Shown piece after piece: positions 32,858 to 41,355 of a stretch of DNA of 64,000 bases. The notes under the pieces are model-generated. The model searched no databases. It was not told where the DNA came from and was given only the letters and a program-made list of their open reading frames with translations. The stretch is from NCBI GenBank assembly GCA_028287235.1, contig JAQBQB010000030.1, forward strand, positions 434,001 through 498,000, in the 5' to 3' direction. Both the position numbers and the translations under genes were made by a program. Position 1 is the stretch's first letter. Every line of letters starts with the position of its first letter. This stretch comes from Gemmatimonadota bacterium. GTDB taxonomy: Bacteria; Gemmatimonadota; Gemmatimonadetes; Gemmatimonadales; Gemmatimonadaceae.

Positions 32858-32877
32858 TTCCAATTCTAGTCATCCCG

Positions 32878-32910
32878 AGCGAAGCCGACGGATCTCCATT
32901 CGTGGTACGC
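32878..32910. repeat. Dispersed repeat, single copy
   Basis: TAGTCATCCCGAGCGAAGCC GACGGATC between the divergent amine oxidase and ThDP-enzyme genes; a variant of the GTCATCCTGAGC family. It lies in a shared promoter region. Confidence 0.6.
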
Positions 32911-32929
32911 GCAATTCTCGGAACAATTC

Positions 32930-34732
32930 ATGCCCCGACCTCGGCCCATGACATTTTCGGTGAGCGACGCGCTGGTTGCGCGGCTGGTCGAGTGGGGCAT
33001 CGCGCGCATCTATGGATTCCCCGGCGACGGAGTGAACGGCGTCATGGGCGCGATGAACCGCGCCAAGAGCGAGATCGAGTTCGTCCAGGTGGCGCACGAA
33101 GAGCTCGCCGGGCTCGCGGCAACGGCGCACGCGAAGTTCACCGGCGAGCTCGGCGTGTGTATCTCCACCGGCGGACCGGGGGCGATCCATCTATTGAATG
33201 GGCTCTACGACGCCAAGCTCGACCATCAACCGGTGCTGGCGATCGTCGGCCAGCAGGCACTCGCCGGCGCGGGCGGCAGCGAACAGCAGGAGATCAATCT
33301 CCTGCCGCTGCTGCAGGACGTCAGCGAATACGCCGAGATGATCATGAAGCCCGAGCAACTCCGCCACGTCATCGACCGCGCCATCCGCATCGCGCTCGGT
33401 AATCATTGTGTTGCGTGCATCATCATTCCGCACGACGTGCAGCGCGAGGAGTACGAGACGCCGAAGCACGAGAGCTCGATGCAGCATTCGTCGGTCGGCT
33501 ACACGGCGCCGCGCGTGGTGCCGCACCGCGAGGACTTGCGACGTGCCGCCGACGTGCTCAACGCGGGAAAGAAGGTCGCGATTATCGTGGGCGCCGGCGC
33601 GCTCGGCGCCACCGACGAGGTGATCGCCGTGGCAGACATGCTGGGTGCCGGGGTGGCGAAGAGCCTGCTCGGCAAAGCCGCGGTGCCCGACGACCTGCCG
33701 TTCGTCACCGGCTCGGTGGGATGGCTCGGCACGCGCGCGAGCAATGAAATGATGAAAGAGTGCGACACGCTGTTCATGATCGGGTCGTCGTTCCCGTACA
33801 CCGAGTTTCTTCCTGAAGAAGGACAGGCCCGCGGCGTACAAATCGACATCGCGCCGCGAAACCTCGCGCTTCGCCATCCCATGGAAGTCGCGCTCGTGGG
33901 CGACAGCGCCGAGACGTTGACCGAGCTGCTGCCGCTGTTGAACGCGAAGCGCGAGCGCGACCAGAGCTGGCGGGAGCACATCGAAGCGAGCGTGATTGCA
34001 TCGCGCGCCGAGGAGGTGCGGAAGGCGCGCGCGAGCGCGCCGCCGCTGAATCCGCAGCTCCCGTTGTACGAGCTGTCCGCGCGGCTGCCCGACGGCTGCA
34101 TCATCACGAGCGATTCGAGCTCCGTGGTGATGTGGGCGGCGCGCCACCTCCAGCTCAAGCGCGGCATGAAGATGTCGGTGTCGGGCGGCTTGGCGACGAT
34201 GGGCTCGGCCGTGCCGTACGCGCTCGCGGCCAAGTTCGCGTATCCAGACCGCGTCGTGATCGCGACCTCGGGCGACGGGTGCATGCAGATGAGCGGGAAC
34301 AGCGCGCTGCTCGACGTCGTGAAGCACTGGAGGAAGTGGAGCGACCCGCGGCTCATCGTGCTCGTGCTGAACAACCGCGACCTCAACTACGTGACGTGGG
34401 AGCAGCGCGTCATGGAAGGCGAGCCCAAGTTCGAGGAGTCGCAGAGGCTCCCCGATTTCCCCTTTGCGCGGTACGCCGAGCTGTTGGGCTTGCGCGGCAT
34501 CAGGGTGGATTCGCCCGAGGGTGTGGGGCCGGCGTGGGACGAGGCGCTCGCGTCGGACCGGCCGGTGGTGATCGAGGCGTGGGTCAACGCGGACGTGCCG
34601 ACGGTTCCGCCAACCCTCACGAAGAAGCTGGCGGAGCAGCTCGCGCGCGCGTTGGACGAGGGAGATCCCGACGCCGACGCCGTGCGCGCTCAACTGGCTC
34701 AGCAGGAGATCGAGGAGGAAGTAGGGGCCTGA
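32930..34732 (+). CDS. Thiamine-diphosphate enzyme, pyruvate oxidase/acetolactate synthase-like
   Basis: The 600-residue product has the three ThDP-enzyme domains: N-terminal PYR domain with the glutamate region (AHEELAGLAATAHAKFTGEL, then CISTGGPGAIHLLNGLYDAK), a middle FAD/NAD-like domain (KKVAIIVGAGALGATDEV), and the ThDP motif GDGCMQMSGN ... LIVLVLNN in the PP domain. The gross match is to PoxB-type pyruvate oxidases, which make acetate, H2O2 or a reduced quinone from pyruvate. An in-frame ATG at 32948 is an alternative start. Confidence 0.85.
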   Translation: MPRPRPMTFSVSDALVARLVEWGIARIYGFPGDGVNGVMGAMNRAKSEIEFVQVAHEELAGLAATAHAKFTGELGVCISTGGPGAIHLLNGLYDAKLDHQPVLAIVGQQALAGAGGSEQQEINLLPLLQDVSEYAEMIMKPEQLRHVIDRAIRIALGNHCVACIIIPHDVQREEYETPKHESSMQHSSVGYTAPRVVPHREDLRRAADVLNAGKKVAIIVGAGALGATDEVIAVADMLGAGVAKSLLGKAAVPDDLPFVTGSVGWLGTRASNEMMKECDTLFMIGSSFPYTEFLPEEGQARGVQIDIAPRNLALRHPMEVALVGDSAETLTELLPLLNAKRERDQSWREHIEASVIASRAEEVRKARASAPPLNPQLPLYELSARLPDGCIITSDSSSVVMWAARHLQLKRGMKMSVSGGLATMGSAVPYALAAKFAYPDRVVIATSGDGCMQMSGNSALLDVVKHWRKWSDPRLIVLVLNNRDLNYVTWEQRVMEGEPKFEESQRLPDFPFARYAELLGLRGIRVDSPEGVGPAWDEALASDRPVVIEAWVNADVPTVPPTLTKKLAEQLARALDEGDPDADAVRAQLAQQEIEEEVGA

Positions 34733-34830
34733 GGGGCCGGAATCGCGCCGTAAGCTCCCGAGTAACCGTCCATTGCGGTAGATTACAGGGCTTCGAAGAA
34801 TGACTCGTTTTTACTTCGGTCCCGTGAAAC

Positions 34831-35325
34831 ATGGACGGCTCGACAGCGCTGTCGATCTATCGTGAAGAAAAGGCTCGTGCGATGCAGGAACGTCGCATCT
34901 CGCACGCGCAGCTGATGGCTGAAGCGAAGGAGGCATTCGCTAAGATGTTGGCGGATGCGCAGTTAGCTCGCAAGGGCGGACGGCCCAAGAGCAACCCTGG
35001 GGCACCCAGCCCGGCCGCACTCGCCGCCGCGCGTGCCAAGGCCGCCGCCGACGCTGCAGCCGCCGAGGCTGCTTCGGCGTCGGCGAAGAAGGCGGCGCCA
35101 GTGAAGGCCGCGCCAGCCAAGCCCGCCGCGAAAGCTGCCCCGGCCAAAGTCGTCTCCGCCAAGGCGGCGCCGGCAAAGAAGGTCGCCGACAAGAAGAAAG
35201 TCGCCGCCAAGCCGGCGCATCCCGTGAAGGCGAAGGCCCCCGCGCCGAAGAAAGCCGTGGCGAAAAAGGCACCGGCTCGCGCCTCGAAACCAGCTGCACG
35301 TAGCAAGACGGCCAAGAAGCGGTAG
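34831..35325 (+). CDS. Lysine/alanine-rich histone H1-like protein
   Basis: The 164-residue product has an N-terminal helical segment of about 50 residues (RAMQERRISHAQLMAEAKEA FAKMLADAQLARKGGRP) and then a low-complexity tail of Ala, Lys and Pro repeats (AAPVKAAPAKPAAKAAPAK), as in bacterial histone H1-like nucleoid proteins. Such tails bind DNA non-specifically; chromatin condensation is a likely role but unproven for this one. Confidence 0.7.
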   Translation: MDGSTALSIYREEKARAMQERRISHAQLMAEAKEAFAKMLADAQLARKGGRPKSNPGAPSPAALAAARAKAAADAAAAEAASASAKKAAPVKAAPAKPAAKAAPAKVVSAKAAPAKKVADKKKVAAKPAHPVKAKAPAPKKAVAKKAPARASKPAARSKTAKKR

Positions 35326-35359
35326 GTTAAGCGGCATTCTCCCTCGCTCGGAGGCCGTC

Positions 35360-36514
35360 GTGTCTGTTTCGCGCCGTTCGTTCATGAAGGTCGTAGGCGC
35401 CGGCGGTGTCGGCGCGTTTGCAATGCCTCTGCTGTCGGCGCGCGGCGCCGAGGCGGCGATCGCGATGCGCGGCAGGGTGCCGCTCGAAGCGCCGCTCGGA
35501 TCGCCCTCGGGCATTCGGCTCGACAGCAACGAGAATCCGAACGGTCCCGGCAAGGCAGTGCTCGACGCCGTGCACTCGGCGTTCGACGTCGCGAACCGCT
35601 ATCCGGGCGGTCCGACCGCGGCGCTGGTCGCGCAGATCGCGAAGGCGCGCGGCGTCGCGCCCGAGAACGTGATCATGGGCTGCGGCTCCACGGAGATTCT
35701 GCATCTCGCCGTGCGCGCGTTCACGTCGCCGGCGAAAGCGCTCGTCGTGGCGTCGCCCACGTTCGAGGATCCCGCCCACGTCGCCGAAGCGATCGGCAGC
35801 CCCGTGCGCTCGGTGCCAGTGACCGGCGCGCTCAAGCTCGATCTCGACGCGATGGCTGAAGCCGCGCGCGGTGCGGGGCTCGTGTATCTCTGCAATCCGA
35901 ACAACCCCACCGCCACGGTGCACGGCGCGCAGGCGGTGAACGACTTCATTCGCACCCTCGGCCGCACTTCGCCCGCCACGACCATTCTCGTGGACGAAGC
36001 GTATCACGAGTTCGTGGAAGATCCGTCGTACGCCACGGCGATTCCAGTCGCCATGGAGAATCCGCGCGTCTTCGTGGCGCGCACGTTCTCGAAGATCTAC
36101 GGCCTCGCGGGCATGCGCATCGGCTACGCGATCGGGCGCGCCGAGACGATCAAGGCGATGGCACCGATGAAGATCGTGAACTCGACGAACATGCTCGCCG
36201 TGGCGGGCGCGATGGCCGCACTCGGCGACACGGCGCACATCGAGCGCGAGCGGAAGCTCAATCACGACTCGAAGGTGTTCACGCAGCAGTTCTTCGAGAA
36301 GGCGGGCTACAAGGTGATTCCGTCGGACGCGAACTTCATGATGGTGGACATCCGCCAGGACAGCACGAAGTTCCAGGAGGCCTGCAAGGCCCGCGGCGTG
36401 TTGGTCGGCCGTCCGTTCCCGCCGCTCACGACGCACGCGCGCATCTCCGTGGGAACGATGGACGAGATGCAGCGTGCCACCGAGATCTTCAAGCGAGTTC
36501 TGGTGACGGCCTGA
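35360..36514 (+). CDS. Tat-exported PLP aminotransferase, HisC-like
   Basis: The 384-residue product has a twin-arginine signal (SRRSFMKVVGAGGVGAFAMP, residues 4-23) and then a complete class I/II aminotransferase of the HisC type: IRLDSNENPNGPGKAVLD, NRYPGG, GCGSTEIL, YLCNPNNPTA, VDEAYHEFVED and the PLP-lysine region RTFSKIYGLAGMRIGYAIG. Transamination outside the cytoplasm is unusual because PLP must be folded in before export, which is what the Tat route allows. It is followed 4 nt later by a dicarboxylate/amino-acid symporter gene. Confidence 0.9.
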   Translation: MSVSRRSFMKVVGAGGVGAFAMPLLSARGAEAAIAMRGRVPLEAPLGSPSGIRLDSNENPNGPGKAVLDAVHSAFDVANRYPGGPTAALVAQIAKARGVAPENVIMGCGSTEILHLAVRAFTSPAKALVVASPTFEDPAHVAEAIGSPVRSVPVTGALKLDLDAMAEAARGAGLVYLCNPNNPTATVHGAQAVNDFIRTLGRTSPATTILVDEAYHEFVEDPSYATAIPVAMENPRVFVARTFSKIYGLAGMRIGYAIGRAETIKAMAPMKIVNSTNMLAVAGAMAALGDTAHIERERKLNHDSKVFTQQFFEKAGYKVIPSDANFMMVDIRQDSTKFQEACKARGVLVGRPFPPLTTHARISVGTMDEMQRATEIFKRVLVTA

Positions 36515-36518
36515 TCGA

Positions 36519-37787
36519 GTGCGTGTTCACCGTGTCGTCCTAGGGCTCATCGCAGGGTTGATCGTCGGGAGTGTCATCGGTGCTTCGCACAGCGCCGGGG
36601 CACTCCGCGCGGCGTCCTGGCTGGCGCCGGTGGGGCAGCTGTGGGTGAACGCGATCCGTATGACGATCGTGCCGCTCGTGGTGTCGCTGTTGTTCGTGAG
36701 CATCGCGTCGCGCGAGACGGGCGAAGGACTCGGCACGCTGACCGGCGTGACCGTCGCGACGTTTTTCGGATTGCTCGCGTTCGCCGCCGTCGTCGCGCTG
36801 CTGCTCGGTCCTCCGTTGATCGGCGACATGAAGCTGGCGGGCGACGTCGCGGCGTCGCTGCGCTCCACGGCCACCGCGGGCGCCAGCGGCACCGTGGCGC
36901 TGGTGACGCAGTTGCCCGGGTTCGGCGCGTGGCTCACGGGGCTCGTGCCGGCGAACGTCATCAAGGCCGCGGCCGACGGCGCGATGCTGCCGCTGATCGT
37001 GTTCACGCTGCTGATGGCGCTCGCGTCGCGGCACATCGAGCCCGCGCTGCGGCAGGCGCTGATCGACTTCTTCGCGGCGATCGCCGCGGCGATGACGCGC
37101 GTGGTGGAGTGGATCATCGCGGCGGCGCCGATCGGCATCTTCGCCCTCGTGGTGTCGGCCGCGGCGCGCGTGGGCGTGGCGCTGGCCGGCGCGATGGCGT
37201 ACTACATCCTCGCCATCTCGGCGGCGCTCGTGCTGTTCGCCTTCCTCATGTATCCGCTGGCGTCGATGATCGGGCGCATTCCGCTCGGCTGGTTCGTGCG
37301 GGCGGCGGTGCCGGCGCAGGCGGTGGCGCTGAGCTCGAGCTCTTCACTCGCGTCGCTGCCGGCGTTGATCGAAGGTGCGCGCGCGCTGGGACTGCCGCCG
37401 CAGGTGACCGGCTTCGTGTTGCCGCTGTCGGTGTCCACGTTCAAGGTGGCGACGCCCATCACCTGGCTCATGGGCACGTTGTTTCTCGCGAAGCTGTATG
37501 GGGTGACGCTCGGAATCACGTCGCTGGTGACGATCGCGATCACCGCCGTGGCGTTGAGCCTCACGATTCCCGGAGTGCCGCAGGGCGCGCAGCTCCTGCT
37601 CGCACCGCTGCTCGTGACGTATGGCATTCCGCCCGAGGGCGTGGCGCTGTTGATCGCCGTGGACACGATTCCCGACCTGGTGGGGACGATGACGAACGTG
37701 ACGGGCGACCTGGTGGTGGCGGTGATCACGGCGCGGCTGGGCGTTGCGGAAGTGCCACCTCAGGCCGCATTGTCTGCGGATGCGTGA
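36519..37787 (+). CDS. Dicarboxylate/amino acid:cation symporter (DAACS family)
   Basis: The 422-residue product has the eight-helix DAACS fold (HRVVLGLIAGLIVGSVIGAS; LWVNAIRMTIVPLVVSLLFV), the serine-rich hairpin (ALSSSSSLASLPALIEGAR) and the helix TNVTGDLVVAVI near the C-terminus. Members import glutamate, aspartate or dicarboxylates with protons or sodium. Start GTG at 36519. Placed 4 nt after the exported aminotransferase gene, it may import that enzyme's product or substrate. Confidence 0.93.
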   Translation: MRVHRVVLGLIAGLIVGSVIGASHSAGALRAASWLAPVGQLWVNAIRMTIVPLVVSLLFVSIASRETGEGLGTLTGVTVATFFGLLAFAAVVALLLGPPLIGDMKLAGDVAASLRSTATAGASGTVALVTQLPGFGAWLTGLVPANVIKAAADGAMLPLIVFTLLMALASRHIEPALRQALIDFFAAIAAAMTRVVEWIIAAAPIGIFALVVSAAARVGVALAGAMAYYILAISAALVLFAFLMYPLASMIGRIPLGWFVRAAVPAQAVALSSSSSLASLPALIEGARALGLPPQVTGFVLPLSVSTFKVATPITWLMGTLFLAKLYGVTLGITSLVTIAITAVALSLTIPGVPQGAQLLLAPLLVTYGIPPEGVALLIAVDTIPDLVGTMTNVTGDLVVAVITARLGVAEVPPQAALSADA

Positions 37788-38514
37788 AGGCGACTTTCGG
37801 CTGAGGGGCAAGGAGATCTCGCGCGTCGAGGGGTTGAGCGACGCGGTGTTCGGATTCGCGATCACGCTGCTGGTGGTCTCGCTCGACGTGCCGCACACCG
37901 CCGCCGAAGTGCTGCACGTGATGCGCGGGTTCTTCGCGTTCGCGGTGACCTTCGCCGCGCTGTTCGGCGTGTGGCGCATGCAGTTCAACTTCTTTCGCCG
38001 GTACGGGCTCGAGGACAACACCACGGTGGCGCTCACGGGCGTGCTGCTGTTCGTGATTCTCTTCTTCATCTATCCGCTCAAGTTCGTGATCGGCACGATC
38101 ATCGAACGGCTGATGTTCCACGCGGGGTGGTCGGCGGCGGCGGAGCCGATCAGCGGGCCGGGGTTCAACCTCATGTATCTCGCGCTCGCCCTCGGCTGGG
38201 CCGCGGTGCTCGGTGTCTTCACGCTGTTGCACCGCCATGCGTACCGCATGCGCGAGCAGCTGCAGCTCACGCCGATCGAGATCTTCGACACCCAGGCGCG
38301 GATGTGGCGCTACGGCGCGTCGGCGGTGCCCGGGGTGCTGGGCGCAGCGATGGCGCTGGCGCTCGTGCTGTTTCCCGGAAGAGAGGAAGTCGTGGTCTAT
38401 CCCTTCGTCGCGGTCATGGTGCTCTTCTCGGTGGGGTTGCGGCGATTCAGGGGCGAGCACAAGCGCCGGCGGAACATGATTCTGGCGCGCGAAAACTCGG
38501 CGGTGGAAGCATGA
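37780..38514 (+). CDS. TMEM175-family potassium channel-like protein
   Basis: The 244-residue product has the DUF1211/TMEM175 signature (EGLSDAVFGFAITLLVVSL) and six hydrophobic helices (e.g. TGVLLFVILFFIYPLKFVIG). TMEM175 proteins form potassium leak channels as tetramers of a 6-helix unit. The ATG at 37780 overlaps the symporter stop by 8 nt. The last helices are followed by a basic tail. Confidence 0.88.
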   Translation: MREGDFRLRGKEISRVEGLSDAVFGFAITLLVVSLDVPHTAAEVLHVMRGFFAFAVTFAALFGVWRMQFNFFRRYGLEDNTTVALTGVLLFVILFFIYPLKFVIGTIIERLMFHAGWSAAAEPISGPGFNLMYLALALGWAAVLGVFTLLHRHAYRMREQLQLTPIEIFDTQARMWRYGASAVPGVLGAAMALALVLFPGREEVVVYPFVAVMVLFSVGLRRFRGEHKRRRNMILARENSAVEA

Positions 38515-39008
38515 GACTTTCAGCATTGTTGCTGGCGGCGGCGATCGTGGGGTGCTCCAAGCGCGATGCGCCGCCTCCCGCCGCGACGTCGCAAGCCGCC
38601 GCCGCGCCCGTACAGCCCACGACGCCCGGCTGTCCCGCCACCGGCCAATGGGAAGTGTGCTCGGTGCTCTACCGGCTCGGCCGCGCGGGGCTCGCCCCGC
38701 GCGTGGACTCGAGCGCCAAGCCGTCGGAGAAGGAGCTCACGGGCAAGCCGCTCGTCATCAAGATCGGGATCAACGCGCAGCTCGAGCTCTATCTCTATCC
38801 CGACACGGCGGCCCGCGCGGCCGACGCGAAGAAGCTCGACCGCACGCAGCTCGTGACCGACACCGCGACGCAGACGATCAAGCGCGAGCGCACGCTGATC
38901 GAGTCGTCGAACGCGATCGGGTTGTTGACGAGCATCAACACGCACCAGCGCGAGCGCGTGGCCGACGCATTGCTGGCGGGTCCGCCGCAACCCGCAACCA
39001 AGCCTTAG
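38511..39008 (+). CDS. Small lipoprotein, unknown
   Basis: The 165-residue product has a lipoprotein signal peptide (RLSALLLAAAIVGCSKRD, lipobox IVGC) followed by a short Ala/Pro linker and a folded domain (CPATGQWEVCSVLYRLGRAG, LVIKIGINAQLELYLYPDTA). The ATG overlaps the preceding stop (ATGA). No family recognised; surface or periplasmic location inferred. Confidence 0.7.
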   Translation: MRLSALLLAAAIVGCSKRDAPPPAATSQAAAAPVQPTTPGCPATGQWEVCSVLYRLGRAGLAPRVDSSAKPSEKELTGKPLVIKIGINAQLELYLYPDTAARAADAKKLDRTQLVTDTATQTIKRERTLIESSNAIGLLTSINTHQRERVADALLAGPPQPATKP

Positions 39009-39027
39009 CGTGAGGGATTCTGAAACG

Positions 39028-39738
39028 ATGGCACGCGCCCGCCGGTTGATCCTCATCGCAGTGGCAGCCGTCAGCGCCACGTCGTGTCTGCCCGCGGCGT
39101 TGCGCGGATGCAAGCAGGAAGCGCCAAATCCCAATACGGCGGTTCCCGACAGCTTCGTCGTGGCGTTCGAGACAACGCGCGGGCGGTTCGACGTCATGGC
39201 GCGCAAGCAGTGGGCGCCGATCGGCACCGACCGCTTCTACACGCTCGTGCGCGCCAAGCATTACGACGACGCCAGGTTCTTTCGCGTCGTGAAGGATTTC
39301 GTGGCGCAGTTCGGGCTGTCGGGCGATCCGGCGGTGAACGATGCGTGGCGGGTGCGGTGCATCGCCGACGAGCCGGTGAAGCACTCGAACACGCGCGGCA
39401 CCATCGCGTACGCGCGCGGCGGACCGGGCACGCGGTCGGTGCAGCTCTTCGTCAATCTCAAGGACAACCCCAAGCTCGACACGCTGAGCGGGTTCGGCTT
39501 TCCCCCCATCGCCGAAGTGGTGGCGGGAATGCCGGTGGTGGATTCGTTGTATTCGGGGTATGGCGAGTCGTCGGCGCGCAGCGGGCCGCAGCCCGGCCGC
39601 GAAGGCCCGTCACAGGATACGATCAACACCAAGGGCAATGCGTACTTGAAGGCCGGCTGGCCCAAGCTCGACTACATCAAGACCGCGCGCGTGGTGCAGG
39701 AATGGCGCTCGCCGGCTCGGGATACGGCGCGCCGGTGA
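39028..39738 (+). CDS. Exported peptidyl-prolyl cis-trans isomerase (cyclophilin type)
   Basis: The product has a lipoprotein-like signal (RLILIAVAAVSATSC) and then a cyclophilin domain (VVAFETTRGRFDVMARKQWA, RFYTLVRAKHYDDARFFRVV, GGPGTRSVQLFVNL). Such enzymes assist folding of periplasmic or outer-membrane proteins. The ATG at 39028 is used; a GTG at 39010 would add six residues. Its stop overlaps the GTG of the next gene. Confidence 0.87.
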   Translation: MARARRLILIAVAAVSATSCLPAALRGCKQEAPNPNTAVPDSFVVAFETTRGRFDVMARKQWAPIGTDRFYTLVRAKHYDDARFFRVVKDFVAQFGLSGDPAVNDAWRVRCIADEPVKHSNTRGTIAYARGGPGTRSVQLFVNLKDNPKLDTLSGFGFPPIAEVVAGMPVVDSLYSGYGESSARSGPQPGREGPSQDTINTKGNAYLKAGWPKLDYIKTARVVQEWRSPARDTARR

Positions 39739-41159
39739 CGGCCGTGGAGGAGCAGCGCGTCGAGGATCATAGCGCCGCCCTCAAGAAGGAGCTGGGCATG
39801 CGCGACCTGGTGCTGCAACAGATCGTGTACGTGGTCGGCACGATCTGGGTGGGCACGGCGGCGAAGCTCGGGCACCAGCAGATCATCTTCTGGCTGGCGG
39901 CGATGCTGTTCTTCTACGCCCCGCAGGCCGCGGTGGTGATTCACCTGGTGGGGCGCATGCCGCTCGAGGGCGGCTTGTACCAGTGGGCGCGGCTGGGCTT
40001 GAGCGAATTGATGGGATTCATGGTGGCGTGGAATCTCTGGATCTACGCGGTGACGTACATCGCGACGATCGGGCTCGTCGTGGGCACCAATCTCTCGTAC
40101 GTCGCGGGCCCGGGCGGCTCGTGGATGGCGAGCAACAAGCCGTTCATCATGTTCCTGAACGCGTTTCTGCTCGCGGCGCTGGCAGTGCTCGCGGCGCGCG
40201 GGCTGGGCGTGAGCAAGTGGCTGCACAACGGCGGCAGCGTGATGCTGATGCTGGCGTTTCTCGCGTTGATCCTGCTGCCCTTCTATCACATGGCGCGCGG
40301 CACGCTGCCCAACTATCACCCGTTCGCCATCGCGATGCCGGCGCTGTCGCTGTTCAGCCTCAACGTGTTCGGCAAGATGGGTATGGGCGCGCTGAGCGGC
40401 TTCGAGTACGTCGCGGTGTTGGCGGGCGAGACGAAGGATCCGGAGCGAACGATCGGCCGCGCGACGCTCATCGCGGCGCCCATCATCGCGGTGATGTTCA
40501 TCCTCGGCACCAGCGCGGTGCTGGCGTTCGTTCCGGTGGACAAGATCGACCTGATCGGCCCCATTCCGCAGGTGTTCCGCATCGGCTTCGGCTTGACGGG
40601 CGCGGGGGCGGCGGCCGCGGGCATCGCGATCCTGCTGATCACCGGCCGCACGATCGCCAACTCGAGCATCGTGTTCACGGGTACGACGCGCATGCCGATG
40701 GTGGCGGGGTGGGACAACCTGCTGCCGCGGTGGTTCACGACGCTGCATCCGCGCTACAAGACGCCGGTGAACTCGATCCTGTTCGTGGGCCTGGTCGCGC
40801 TGGCGTTCGGCGCGGCCGGCATCGTGGGCGTCGGCGAGCAGGAAGCGTTTCAACTGCTCGAGAATGCCGCCGGCATCTTCTACGGGCTCACCTACCTCGT
40901 GATGTTCGCCATTCCGCTCGTGGGGATGCAGCGAATGGAGCCGAGGCCGCCGAGGTGGCTGCGCGTGGTGGCGCTGTCGGGGTTTCTCACGACGCTGTTG
41001 TACGTGGTGCTGTCGATCTTTCCGATCATCGACGTCGCCAGTTGGTGGGCGTTCTCGACGAAGATCTCCGGAGTGGTGATCGGGCTGAACCTCGTGGGGT
41101 TTGCGCTGTACTGGAATGCGGCGCGGCAGCGCGGACACGTGAGGGCGGGCGCGGACTAA
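39735..41159 (+). CDS. Amino-acid permease, APC superfamily
   Basis: The 474-residue product has about twelve membrane segments with the APC pattern (LVLQQIVYVVGTIWVG; LGLSELMGFMVAWNLWIYAV; FGKMGMGALSGFEYVAVLAG ETKDPERTIGRATLI). It transports amino acids or polyamines by proton or sodium symport; the substrate is not inferable. The GTG at 39735 overlaps the preceding stop (GTGA), so the two genes form an operon. No recognised terminator between this gene and the RHS gene. Confidence 0.9.
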   Translation: MTAVEEQRVEDHSAALKKELGMRDLVLQQIVYVVGTIWVGTAAKLGHQQIIFWLAAMLFFYAPQAAVVIHLVGRMPLEGGLYQWARLGLSELMGFMVAWNLWIYAVTYIATIGLVVGTNLSYVAGPGGSWMASNKPFIMFLNAFLLAALAVLAARGLGVSKWLHNGGSVMLMLAFLALILLPFYHMARGTLPNYHPFAIAMPALSLFSLNVFGKMGMGALSGFEYVAVLAGETKDPERTIGRATLIAAPIIAVMFILGTSAVLAFVPVDKIDLIGPIPQVFRIGFGLTGAGAAAAGIAILLITGRTIANSSIVFTGTTRMPMVAGWDNLLPRWFTTLHPRYKTPVNSILFVGLVALAFGAAGIVGVGEQEAFQLLENAAGIFYGLTYLVMFAIPLVGMQRMEPRPPRWLRVVALSGFLTTLLYVVLSIFPIIDVASWWAFSTKISGVVIGLNLVGFALYWNAARQRGHVRAGAD

Positions 41160-41355
41160 CTGCGGCCCGCGCAAAGTTAGTCGCGGGCGTTCGCGCGAAT
41201 GCGCGCGAACGGAACGCGAACCGGGCTCCGGCCGATCCAGCGCAGATCTTAGTAAACTGGTATGAGCAAACGAGATACGAGCGCGGCCGCGGCTGGACTG
41301 CGGCTTGCTTTTCCGTCGGGCGAACTCCCCTCCTCCCGCCCTCCGGAGAGCGCCC

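Noticed and set aside
33191-34693. 500-codon open frame on the minus strand
   Set aside because: Antisense of the ThDP enzyme, whose catalytic motifs show the other strand is coding.
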